DNA of 9,754 nt, from the NCBI GenBank assembly GCA_002414865.1, contig DIAQ01000098.1:67550-77303 (forward strand), in the 5' to 3' direction. Positions within the stretch are counted from its first letter, which is position 1, and every line of letters starts with the position of its first letter. The notes beneath the pieces were generated by a model. That model was given only the letters and a program-made list of their open reading frames with translations. It made no database searches and was not told the origin of the DNA. Position numbers and translations under genes: made by a program. Shown here piece after piece: positions 1 to 6,026 of this stretch. This DNA comes from a candidate division Hyd24-12 bacterium UBA5074 (lineage in GTDB: Bacteria > Fermentibacterota > Fermentibacteria > Fermentibacterales > Fermentibacteraceae).

Positions 1-587
1 AGGTCGTTGCCCTCGCGGGTCCTCTCGCCCACGCCGGCGAAGACCGAGAATCCCCCGTGCTCGGAGGCGATGCTCCGTATCAGTTCCATTATTATGATGG
101 TCTTGCCGACTCCTGCGCCTCCGAAGAGCCCGACCTTGCCTCCTCTGGGGTACGGGGCCAGGAGGTCGATGACCTTGATCCCGGTCTCCAGCGTCGAGGC
201 CCTGGCGATCCTTTCGGAGAGCCCGGGGGCATGCCGGTGGATGGGGAGCCTGGTCCCCGGGTCGGGCAGTGCTCCCTTACCGTCGATGGGCTCGCCGAGC
301 ACGTTGATCATCCTGCCCAGGAGCTGCCTGCCGACGGGCACGGTTATGGGTCCGCCCGTATCATCCGCCGCCAGACCCCGCCGGAGACCGTCAGTAGAGC
401 CCATCGCGATGCAGCGCACCACGCTGTCGCCAATGTGGAGAGCGACCTCCAGCACGAGTGAGGCGCCCGACGGCAGGCTGACCGAGAGCGCCTGGAGTAT
501 GGGCGGCAGGCTCCCGGCCGGGAACTCGACGTCCACGGTCGGGCCGATGATCTGGAGTATGCTCCCCCTCGGACGATCTTCCGTCAT
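1..587 (-). CDS. atpD: ATP synthase F1 subunit beta, N-terminal part (runs off left edge)
   Basis: Catalytic beta subunit of the F1 head, which makes ATP at the membrane using rotation of gamma. My reverse-strand translation gives 195 complete codons before the edge. It shows the N-terminal beta-barrel start (GSILQIIGPTVDVEFP, residues 8-23), the IGRxLNVxGEPID-type segment (residues 91-102) and the Walker A loop GGAGVGKT at 156-163, with Lys162 and Thr163. GVGERTREGND follows at 185-195, where Glu188 matches the catalytic glutamate and Arg189 the adjacent conserved arginine; the spacing from Lys162 to Glu188 is 26, as in E. coli. The ATG at 587 is chosen because GGAGGG lies at 592-597, four bases upstream. 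It lies 40 bp after atpG. The Walker B region, the DELSEED region and the C-terminus are outside the window. Many arginines use AGG. Confidence 0.97.
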   Translation of the reverse strand, partial: MTEDRPRGSILQIIGPTVDVEFPAGSLPPILQALSVSLPSGASLVLEVALHIGDSVVRCIAMGSTDGLRRGLAADDTGGPITVPVGRQLLGRMINVLGEPIDGKGALPDPGTRLPIHRHAPGLSERIARASTLETGIKVIDLLAPYPRGGKVGLFGGAGVGKTIIIMELIRSIASEHGGFSVFAGVGERTREGND

Positions 588-591
588 GAGT

Positions 592-597
592 CCCTCC
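592..597 (-). promoter_or_regulatory. Shine-Dalgarno site of atpD
   Basis: GGAGGG on the minus strand, four bases before the ATG at 587. It fixes the beta start and sits in the 40-bp atpG-atpD gap. Confidence 0.75.
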
Positions 598-627
598 GAT
601 TGCCGCCGGACAAACCCTGCTGATCGG

Positions 628-1455
628 TCACAGCCCGCTCCCTGCGAGGATCTCCGACAGCTCTCTGGTCACCGCGGCCTGGCGCAGCTTGTTGGATGCC
701 AGCCTGAGGTCCTCGAGCATCTCCTGCGAATTGTGCGTGGCGGCTGTCATCGCCCTGAGCCTTGCCATCTGCTCGCTCGACTCAGAGGAGGAGGCCGCCA
801 GGGCGAGGCGGGCCCGGCCGCATTCCGGGGCCAGCTCCTCCACCAGGACGCCCCGGGAGGGCTCGAGTATCACATCGCCCATCACCACGTCGGCTCCGGA
901 CTGGAGCGGAAGGAGGCTCTCCATCACGGGCTTCCAGGAGTTGCCCGGACCCGTCCGGTTGTAGATCAGGTATACGCGGTCCACGCGACCTCCGGTGAAC
1001 TCGGACGACAGGAAGCGCCACGCATCGTCCATGCGCGTGCGGAGGCCCCCGGAGGAGAGCTCCTGCCCGTCCCCCCCCCCTTCGACCAGGCGGGCCATCC
1101 GGGATCCGATCGTCAGCACCCTGAGCCCGCTCCTTTCCCCCAGGGCCTCCAGCCGCTCCGAGGCGAAGGATGCCGTCTCCCTCGCGAAGTTGCCGCAGAG
1201 ACCTCTGTCGGGCCCGATGACGAGGCAGATGGAGCGCAGGGGCGGGCGCAGTGCGAGCAGAGGATGGGCCGGACCGTCACCCAGCGTGGCCATCTGCAGG
1301 AGGGAGTCCAGCCTTCGCGAGTAATCCTCCAGCGCGGCAGCGGCATTCTGAGCCTTCCTGAGCCTCACGGCGGCGACCAGGCTCATGGCCCGTGTGATCT
1401 GCGCCGTGCCGGCCACGGACCTTATCCTCGTGGAGAGCTCCCGGGTGGAAGGCAT
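628..1455 (-). CDS. atpG: ATP synthase F1 subunit gamma
   Basis: Central rotor shaft coupling rotation of the c-ring to catalysis in the alpha/beta hexamer. The 275-residue length is normal for bacteria. The N-terminal helix carries the family signature IRSVAGTAQITRAMSLVAAVRLRKAQ-like pattern (about residues 11-36). The globular domain has GPDRGLCGNF at 81-90. The C-terminal helix contains the conserved MARLRAMTAATHNSQEML stretch (about 230-247), followed by NKLRQAAVTRELSEI at 255-269. The ATG lies one base after the atpA stop (TGA, G, ATG), so translation is probably coupled; no strong Shine-Dalgarno is seen. An uninterrupted run of ten G residues encodes Gly126-Gly128 plus the first base of Asp129. 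It lies in the globular domain, in a Gly/Asp-rich loop that looks poorly conserved. The reading frame through it is intact. Confidence 0.97.
   Translation of the reverse strand: MPSTRELSTRIRSVAGTAQITRAMSLVAAVRLRKAQNAAAALEDYSRRLDSLLQMATLGDGPAHPLLALRPPLRSICLVIGPDRGLCGNFARETASFASERLEALGERSGLRVLTIGSRMARLVEGGGDGQELSSGGLRTRMDDAWRFLSSEFTGGRVDRVYLIYNRTGPGNSWKPVMESLLPLQSGADVVMGDVILEPSRGVLVEELAPECGRARLALAASSSESSEQMARLRAMTAATHNSQEMLEDLRLASNKLRQAAVTRELSEILAGSGL
1071..1080 (-). repeat. G10 homopolymer inside atpG
   Basis: Ten consecutive C on the plus strand, read as ten G in the gene, preceded by GAA and followed by AC. It encodes three glycines and the start of an aspartate codon. It is the longest mononucleotide run I noticed in the window. 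Runs of this length are prone to replication slippage and to sequencing or assembly length errors. Confidence 0.9.
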
Positions 1456-1456
1456 C

Positions 1457-2980
1457 TCAGCCCCCCGCGCGCCTGATCGTGCTGGACGCCCGGAAGCGCA
1501 GGGCGGATTCCCTCAGCGCCTTCTCGTACTCCGCCGTCAGCTCGCGCGAGGCGGAGATGTTGTGCAGCAGATCGGCGTAGTTGGCGTCGAGATAGGCCAG
1601 GTACCTGTCGAGCGCCCTCAGGATGTCGGGGATGTCGATGTCGTCGAGGAAGCCCTCCGTCGCGCAGAACAGACAGGCCACCTGCCTCTCGAGGGAGAGC
1701 GGGGCGCCCAGCCCCTGCTTCAGCGCCTCGACGAGGCGCTCGCCTCTGTGGAGCTGCGCCATGGAGGTCGGATCGAGTTCCGTCCCGAGCTGAGAGAACG
1801 CCGCCAGCTCCCTGTACTGGGCCAGGTCCATCCTCAGCTTCCCTGCGACCCGCCTCATCGCCTGAGTCTGGGCGCTGCCGCCCACGCGCGAGACCGACAA
1901 CCCCACGTTTATCGCGGGTCTGACGCCGGCGTGGAAGAGGGACGACTCGAGGTAGATCTGCCCGTCGGTGATGGATATCACGTTGGTGGGTATGTAGGAG
2001 GCCACGTCGCCAGCCTGGGTCTCGACGATGGGGATGGCCGTGAGCGACCCGCCCCCCCTGGCGTCGGAAAGCCTCGCCGCCCGTTCCAGCAGCCTGCTGT
2101 GGAGGTAGAAGACGTCGCCCGGGTAGGCCTCCCTGCCGGGAGGGCGGCGGAGCAGGAGGGAGAGCTGCCTGTATGCGACCGCATGCTTGGAGAGGTCGTC
2201 GTAGACCACGAGGGCCGCCTCGCCCCTGTCGCGGTAGAACTCGCCGATGGCCGCTCCGGCGTAGGGGGCGATGTACTGGAGCGGAGCGGGGGTCGCCGCG
2301 TTCGCGGACACGATGACCGTGTAGTCTAGCGCGTCGTGCTCTTCGAGCGTGGCGAGCACGCGCGCCACGGACGACTCCTTCTGCCCCACGGCCACGTAGA
2401 TGCACGCAACGTCCTTGCCCCGCTGGTTGATGATCGTGTCCACGGCGATGGATGTCTTCCCGGTCTGGCGGTCGCCGATGATCAGCTCCCGCTGCCCCCT
2501 GCCGATGGGGATCATCGAGTCGATGGCCTTGATACCCGTCTCCAGGGGCTCGCGGACGGGCTCGCGGTCGATGACGCCCGGGGCGGCCGCCTCCAGCGGC
2601 CGGACCTCCGTCCCGCCTATCGGACCCTTGTCGTCGAGGGGTTTGCCGAGCGGGTCGATGACCCTGCCCTGCAGGCTCCTGCCCACGGACACCGAGGCTA
2701 TCCTCCCGGTCCTCTCGGCCCTGTCGCCCTCCTTGACCTCTTCGGGATCGCCGAAGAGGACGGCTCCCACGTTGTCCTCCTCGAGGTTGAAGACCATCCC
2801 GGTGGAGCCGCTGCGGGGAAAATGGAGCAACTCGCCCGACATCGCGTCATCGAGGCCCCATATCCTGGCGATCCCGTCCCCGGCCTGGATCACGGCGCCA
2901 TCCGAGGAGACATTGACGCCCGGCATGAAGCCCTCGAGCCTCTTTCGCAGGATGGCGCCCACTTCCTCACGATCGTACAC
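1457..2980 (-). CDS. atpA: ATP synthase F1 subunit alpha
   Basis: Non-catalytic nucleotide-binding subunit of F1. At 507 residues it is full length. Visible motifs: Walker A GDRQTGKT at 169-176 (Lys175, Thr176), Walker B ALVVYDD at 256-262, followed by LSKHAVAYRQLSLLLRRPPG. The SVSRVGGSAQT segment carries Arg365, equivalent to the arginine that reaches into the catalytic site of the neighbouring beta. The GTG at 2980 is chosen because GGGAGG lies at 2986-2991 with five-base spacing, and because the protein then begins with the usual acidic/basic helix (REEVGAILRKRLEGF). The start overlaps the end of atpH by 14 bp. The C-terminal tail (TIRRAGG) is short and basic. Nothing in the sequence suggests loss of function. 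Confidence 0.98.
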   Translation of the reverse strand: MYDREEVGAILRKRLEGFMPGVNVSSDGAVIQAGDGIARIWGLDDAMSGELLHFPRSGSTGMVFNLEEDNVGAVLFGDPEEVKEGDRAERTGRIASVSVGRSLQGRVIDPLGKPLDDKGPIGGTEVRPLEAAAPGVIDREPVREPLETGIKAIDSMIPIGRGQRELIIGDRQTGKTSIAVDTIINQRGKDVACIYVAVGQKESSVARVLATLEEHDALDYTVIVSANAATPAPLQYIAPYAGAAIGEFYRDRGEAALVVYDDLSKHAVAYRQLSLLLRRPPGREAYPGDVFYLHSRLLERAARLSDARGGGSLTAIPIVETQAGDVASYIPTNVISITDGQIYLESSLFHAGVRPAINVGLSVSRVGGSAQTQAMRRVAGKLRMDLAQYRELAAFSQLGTELDPTSMAQLHRGERLVEALKQGLGAPLSLERQVACLFCATEGFLDDIDIPDILRALDRYLAYLDANYADLLHNISASRELTAEYEKALRESALRFRASSTIRRAGG

Positions 2981-3536
2981 CGGCGCCTCCCTCCCTTCTC
3001 CAGGCTTCTGTCATGGCTCTCCTGATGCTTTCCAGGCGCCCGCCTGCACTGGCGTCATACCTCGTGCCGGCCACCGAGACGATCGCGCCTGCAACGATGG
3101 ATGGGTCGACCTTCAGATCGAGCCTGACGCTCCTCCCGAGCAGACCGCGGAGCGCCGCGGCCAGAGCGTCGGCCTGATCCTGCTCGAGAGGGACGGCGGT
3201 CGTGACCTCGGCGGGGAGAAGCCCGCAGCATCTCGCTGCAAGCCTCGAATAGAGCCTGTGTATGTCAGGCAGGAGACGAATCCGCCTCCTGCGCCCGAGG
3301 AGGTCGAGGAGGTTCAGCACGAGCGGTGGCAGCCTGTCGCCGAACACCTCCTGGACGATGCCCGCCCTGGCCTCGGGGGAATACCCGGGAAAGTCAAGGG
3401 CGCGCAGGAGTTCCGGGGCCTGACGGGCTGCGGCGAGCACCTCCTCGATCGCCTCCTCCGTCCGCTCCGTCTCTCCGCGCTCCTCCGAGACGGCCAGCAG
3501 GGCTTCGGCGTAGACGCGCACCGCAGCAGGGTTCAC
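2967..3536 (-). CDS. atpH: ATP synthase F1 subunit delta (OSCP)
   Basis: Peripheral-stalk cap linking F1 to the b subunits. The 189-residue protein starts NPAAVRVYAEALLAVSEE, matching the delta/OSCP opening pattern (ARxYAxALxxVA). A helical N-terminal domain follows, with LLRALDFPGYSPEARAGIV-type residues and a basic RRRRIRLLPDIHRLY segment around residues 86-100. The C-terminal domain ends with the family's small-residue pattern VAGAIVSVAGTRYDASAGG (about 147-166), then a helix. The start is GTG at 3536 and overlaps the atpF stop as GTGA, a typical coupling arrangement. The stop lies 14 bp inside atpA. OSCP proteins diverge quickly, so the call rests on these patterns together with position between b and alpha. 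Confidence 0.93.
   Translation of the reverse strand: MNPAAVRVYAEALLAVSEERGETERTEEAIEEVLAAARQAPELLRALDFPGYSPEARAGIVQEVFGDRLPPLVLNLLDLLGRRRRIRLLPDIHRLYSRLAARCCGLLPAEVTTAVPLEQDQADALAAALRGLLGRSVRLDLKVDPSIVAGAIVSVAGTRYDASAGGRLESIRRAMTEAWRREGGAGVRS
2986..2991 (-). promoter_or_regulatory. Shine-Dalgarno site of atpA (decides GTG start)
   Basis: GGGAGG on the minus strand, five bases upstream of the GTG at 2978-2980 and inside the 3' end of atpH. It supports the GTG over any downstream ATG, such as the one at residue 19. Confidence 0.75.
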
Positions 3537-4057
3537 CGCGCCACCTCCCTGCCGGAGGCGATCTCCCGGATGACGGCGTCGAGGATCTTCCTGTGGGACT
3601 CCAGGTCGAGACCGTCCTGTATGGCCAGGCCGGCTGCCCTCGTGGCCAGGTCGGCCAGCCTGCCGCCCATCTCCGCCTCCGCGCGCGCGGATTCCTCCTC
3701 GATGTGCTCGTGGGCGTTGCGCCTGATCCTGGCGGCCTCCTCCTTCGCGGACTCGCGCAACTCGACGGAGATCCTCTCGCCCTCGGAGGCGGCCATCTGG
3801 AGCATCGCGCGGACCTCTTCAGAGGCCAGCTCCAGTTCCTGGCGGTACTCCTGCCTCAAGCCCTCCAGGGACTTCTTCGTGGCCTCGATCTCCTCGAGCT
3901 GGCTCTCGATGGAACGTCGCCGGGCGGCCAGCACCGCCTGTATCTTCTTCCAGAAGAACTTCCTGAGGAGCACCACGACCAGCACGAAGGTCAGCGCCTG
4001 CGTGGCGAGCGCCTCCCATCGGATGCTCATAAGCCCCCCGGGCTCCGTCTGGATCAT
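3533..4057 (-). CDS. atpF: ATP synthase F0 subunit b
   Basis: Peripheral-stalk subunit: one membrane helix, then a long cytoplasmic coiled coil. From the ATG at 4057 the protein is 174 residues. It opens MIQTEPGGLMSIRWEALATQ (the EPG-plus-Trp opening seen in many b subunits), then a hydrophobic helix ending VVVLLRKFFWKKI, the usual FxW(K)P(I)-like boundary. A highly charged helix rich in Glu, Arg and Ala fills the remainder (about residues 42-145). The open frame extends further upstream, but that would overlap atpE heavily with unrelated sequence, so I reject it. A second candidate start is ATG at 4030 (165 residues). Neither has a strong Shine-Dalgarno; I prefer 4057 because of the EPG motif and its 5-bp distance to the atpE stop. 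The stop overlaps the atpH GTG. Confidence 0.92.
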   Translation of the reverse strand: MIQTEPGGLMSIRWEALATQALTFVLVVVLLRKFFWKKIQAVLAARRRSIESQLEEIEATKKSLEGLRQEYRQELELASEEVRAMLQMAASEGERISVELRESAKEEAARIRRNAHEHIEEESARAEAEMGGRLADLATRAAGLAIQDGLDLESHRKILDAVIREIASGREVAR

Positions 4058-4062
4058 GGCGG

Positions 4063-4287
4063 CTAGAGCTTGCCCTCCAGAACGAAGACGATGAGCATGG
4101 TGTACAGCGTGAGGGCCTCGATGAAGGCGCATCCTATGACCATTGCCATCTGGATCTTCGACGAGGCTTCGGGCTGGCGGCCGATGGCCTCCATCGCGGC
4201 CTTCACGGCGATCCCGATGCCGATGGCTCCGCCAACGGCGGCTCCGCCGACCATCATCGGGAGACCAATGCGCAAGAGATCGGTCAC
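4063..4287 (-). CDS. atpE: ATP synthase F0 subunit c
   Basis: Proteolipid of the rotating c-ring: 74 residues, two membrane helices. Helix 1 is glycine-rich (GGAAVGGAIGIGIA, residues 14-27). The polar loop is the invariant RQPE at 37-40. Helix 2 holds the ion-carrying carboxylate Glu57 in IEALTLYTML. The surroundings resemble the proton-type EALTIY pattern of cyanobacterial and plastid rings. The Na+ signature (Gln in helix 1 plus ExSTxxY-like residues) is not complete: the Gln position, counted back from RQPE, is Ile24, and Ser/Thr after Glu are Ala58 and Leu59. I infer proton coupling. The GTG start at 4287 is fixed by AGGAGG at 4293-4298, the strongest ribosome site in the operon, as expected for a subunit needed in many copies. 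Confidence 0.97.
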   Translation of the reverse strand: MTDLLRIGLPMMVGGAAVGGAIGIGIAVKAAMEAIGRQPEASSKIQMAMVIGCAFIEALTLYTMLIVFVLEGKL

Positions 4288-4292
4288 GGAAT

Positions 4293-4298
4293 CCTCCT
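4293..4298 (-). promoter_or_regulatory. Strong Shine-Dalgarno site of atpE
   Basis: Perfect AGGAGG within AAGGAGGAT on the minus strand, five bases before the GTG. It is the best match in the atp operon and fits the high copy number of subunit c. It lies in the 31-bp atpB-atpE gap. Confidence 0.8.
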
Positions 4299-4318
4299 TG
4301 CCGGTTCGCCTGACGGCG

Positions 4319-5155
4319 TCACCGGTGCTCCGAGGGGAGCACCTGGGCTATGTAGACGGAGCTCAGAAGAGTGAACACGAGGGCCTGCACGGTCGACAGC
4401 AGCAGTCCCAGCAGGATCATGGGCAGGGCCAGGGGCAGCCCTACGGGCAACCATGCTGCGACGGCGACGACACCCAGCCCCGTGAACACCGAAATCATGA
4501 CATCCTCTCCCATGATGTTCCCGAACAGCCTGACCGCGAGGCTGAGCGGCCTGGCGAGCTCGCTCACCAGGTGGGTCGGCAGCATCAGGGGCAGGAGCAC
4601 CCAGTCCGTCACGGTCCTGGGCGACCCTGCGAGATGGTGCAGGTATCGCGGCAGTCCGAGGCTCCTGATCCCCGTGACCTGTACATAGACAAGAACCACG
4701 AGGGCGAGTGAGGCGGTGGTCTCCAGCATCGACGTGGGCGCCTTCAGCAGGGGCACCAGACCGCTGAGGTTCATGAACAGGATGTAGAGGAAGAGGGTTC
4801 CGAGGAACGGTAGATGCTCCTCCGCATGGGAGCCCAGGACATCGGTGAGAAATTCCAGGATCTTCTCCACCACGAGCTCGGCGGCATTCTGCAGCCTGCC
4901 GGGAACCATCTCGCGCCGGGAGGCGGCGGCTGCTCCGAGAACGAACAGGAGCAGGGCCGTTCCCAGGGCATACAGGTTCCCGCTCCAGGCCTGTGCGAAT
5001 TCCCCGGCACCCGCCCAGCTGCCGCCGGAAGCCCAGGCGGAGAACACCTCCGTGAGATCCGGCAGCTCTGTCAGGGCGGCGGCATCCGACGGCCCGGGGA
5101 CTTCCCCGGCGGGCTGCGCTGCATTGAGGAATGCCAGGAGCAGGAGGATCTGCAT
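4319..5155 (-). CDS. atpB: ATP synthase F0 subunit a
   Basis: Stator membrane subunit forming the ion half-channels beside the c-ring; 278 residues. The defining segment SELARPLSLAVRLFGN has the essential Arg209 (E. coli Arg210), followed by Glu217 in GEDVM. The last helix has STVQALVFTLLSSVYIAQ with Gln257, matching the conserved Gln of E. coli subunit a. Earlier, VVEKILEFLTDVLG and FLGTLFLYILFMNLSGLVP match the region entering the next helices. The first about 55 residues are unusual: MQILLLLAFLNAAQPAGE looks like a short signal peptide, followed by an acidic/Ala-Gly-rich linker before the first typical helix at about 61-77. Signal-like starts on subunit a are known in some bacterial groups. 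No clear Shine-Dalgarno precedes the ATG; it is 22 bp after the preceding gene. Confidence 0.96.
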   Translation of the reverse strand: MQILLLLAFLNAAQPAGEVPGPSDAAALTELPDLTEVFSAWASGGSWAGAGEFAQAWSGNLYALGTALLLFVLGAAAASRREMVPGRLQNAAELVVEKILEFLTDVLGSHAEEHLPFLGTLFLYILFMNLSGLVPLLKAPTSMLETTASLALVVLVYVQVTGIRSLGLPRYLHHLAGSPRTVTDWVLLPLMLPTHLVSELARPLSLAVRLFGNIMGEDVMISVFTGLGVVAVAAWLPVGLPLALPMILLGLLLSTVQALVFTLLSSVYIAQVLPSEHR

Positions 5156-5177
5156 GAGTCCGGCCCGGGAAGGAGGC

Positions 5178-5393
5178 CTAGCCTGGACCGCTCGGGGACC
5201 GGCGGAGCAGGAGGATCGTCTCCCTCAGACTGGCGGCGATGAAAAGAGGCGGGATCAGTATCTGGAACGCGATGTCGGTGTGCAGCGCCCCGTCGAGCAG
5301 GCTGCCCAGCCACCAGCCGAGGAGGACGCAGGCCCCCATGGCGAGAGGAACCCCGGCAAGGATGGAGACGGTAGCCAGTGATCTAGCCGACAT
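5178..5393 (-). CDS. AtpZ/AtpI-like small membrane protein at head of atp operon
   Basis: Small two-helix membrane protein of the kind found first in bacterial atp operons (PF09527-like), thought to help c-ring assembly or Mg2+/Ca2+ handling. From the ATG at 5393 it is 71 residues. Helix 1 covers about residues 9-31 and contains the family-like pattern VLLGWWLGSLLDG (23-35), where Gly26, Gly30 and Asp34 match the usual GxxxGxxxD spacing. Helix 2 is about 43-56, followed by a basic C-terminus (LRETILLLRRS). I chose this start because GGGAAG lies four bases upstream at 5398-5403, and the predicted transcription start is near 5451. The open frame extends to 5486, but that start would lie upstream of the promoter's -10 box. 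An intermediate ATG at 5438 is possible but has no ribosome site. The call is by context and pattern; sequence conservation in this family is weak. Confidence 0.8.
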   Translation of the reverse strand: MSARSLATVSILAGVPLAMGACVLLGWWLGSLLDGALHTDIAFQILIPPLFIAASLRETILLLRRSPSGPG

Positions 5394-5447
5394 CGGACTT
5401 CCCGTTTCGATAACGAACTGCCCGCCATAGGGCTTCATAGAATAATC

Positions 5448-5459
5448 TACCGATCGGTA
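5448..5459. promoter_or_regulatory. 12-bp perfect palindrome, possible operator
   Basis: TACCGATCGGTA is its own reverse complement. It overlaps the last two positions of the -10 box and covers the predicted transcription start of the atp operon, where a bound repressor would block polymerase. No regulator gene lies nearby. About two perfect 12-bp palindromes are expected by chance in a window this size, so only the position makes it notable. Confidence 0.35.
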
Positions 5460-5486
5460 TATAAAAGTGGGAGCGCCTGCCGTCAA
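5458..5486 (-). promoter_or_regulatory. Sigma-70-type promoter of the atp operon
   Basis: Read on the minus strand: TTGACG (5481-5486; five of six consensus positions), a 17-bp spacer, then TATATA (5458-5463). The expected start of transcription is near 5451, giving a leader of about 58 bases before the ATG at 5393. The surrounding 5394-5500 gap is the most AT-rich stretch in the window and the longest gap between genes. No T-tailed hairpin terminator for the upstream gene is visible, so read-through from 5501 is possible. Confidence 0.7.
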
Positions 5487-5500
5487 TCTGTCGAACCCGC

Positions 5501-6001
5501 TCAGCGCTTGTAGCCGAAGTGCCTCAGGAGAACCCTTCTGGCATCGACATCCTCGGGGGACTCGACCCCCAGCGGCGCCTCCCCGTCGATGACGCCCAGG
5601 ACTCCTCCAGCCCCTCCTGGTTCCCTGGCGACGATCGCCGAGGCCGGATTCGAGGTCGCGCAGAAGATCCCGCAGACCTCCGGGACTCCCCTGATCGCGG
5701 GCAGGACCTGAATGGGCCAGGCCTCCGAGAGGATGACCATGAAGACATGACCGCAGGACAGCCTCTCCAGATTGTCGGCTGCTGCCTTGGAGAGTTCTGC
5801 GTCCGTGCCCTCGGACCTTATCAGCCTCGGACCGGACGCCTCCGAGAAGGCCAGCCCGAACGGCGTGCCCGGAAGCGTCCCCGCCACGGCTTCGTAGATG
5901 TCCTCCACGCTCTTTATGAAATGCGCCTGACCCAGGATGGCGTTCGCCCCCGGGGGGAACCGGAGCGGCACGAGTTCCAGCAGGATCCCATCACCGGCCA
6001 T
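5501..6001 (-). CDS. PF04008 'adenosine-specific kinase' family protein
   Basis: 166 residues. I recognise the PF04008 pattern along nearly the whole length: ANAILGQAHFIKSVEDIYEA (19-38), FGLAFSEASGPRLIR (48-62), CGHVFMVILSEAWPIQVLPA (83-102), VPEVCGIFCATSNPASAIVA (106-125), GVLGVIDGEAPLGVES (133-148) and the C-terminal LLRHFGYKR. The family is best known from archaea and some thermophilic bacteria. An archaeal member was reported to bind adenosine/AMP and carry a modified histidine, but the physiological reaction is not well established, so 'kinase' should be read with caution. His27 and His85 lie in conserved segments and are the candidate modified residues. The protein looks soluble, with no signal peptide. 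GGGAGG at 6009-6014, seven bases upstream, fixes the ATG. It follows gatD by 25 bp and is probably co-transcribed. Confidence is high for family, low for function. Confidence 0.9.
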   Translation of the reverse strand: MAGDGILLELVPLRFPPGANAILGQAHFIKSVEDIYEAVAGTLPGTPFGLAFSEASGPRLIRSEGTDAELSKAAADNLERLSCGHVFMVILSEAWPIQVLPAIRGVPEVCGIFCATSNPASAIVAREPGGAGGVLGVIDGEAPLGVESPEDVDARRVLLRHFGYKR

Positions 6002-6008
6002 GTCCCGA

Positions 6009-6014
6009 CCTCCC
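6009..6014 (-). promoter_or_regulatory. Shine-Dalgarno site of the PF04008 gene
   Basis: GGGAGG on the minus strand, seven bases before the ATG at 6001. It lies in the 25-bp gap after gatD. Confidence 0.7.
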
Positions 6015-6026
6015 GGTCCGCGCCTC

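Noticed and set aside
7..1476. 489-codon open frame on the plus strand antisense to atpD/atpG
   Set aside because: Same reason: compositional shadow of beta and gamma, with no plausible protein features.
1422..2405. 327-codon minus-strand frame inside atpA
   Set aside because: Arg/Gly/His-rich alternative frame of atpA; the atpA frame has all family motifs.
2400..4094. 564-codon open frame on the plus strand antisense to atpA/atpH/atpF
   Set aside because: Its translation is low-complexity and Ser/Pro/Arg-rich with no recognisable domain, and it lies opposite three clear ATP synthase genes. Long antisense frames are expected in GC-rich DNA.
4058..4132. Upstream extension of subunit b into atpE
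   Set aside because: The added residues (starting MRLHRGPH) are the shifted frame of atpE and do not resemble any b subunit; the start at 4057 or 4030 is better.
5487..5500. Rho-independent terminator after the PF04008 gene
   Set aside because: The TTTTATATA stretch downstream belongs to the atp promoter and is not preceded by a stable GC stem.
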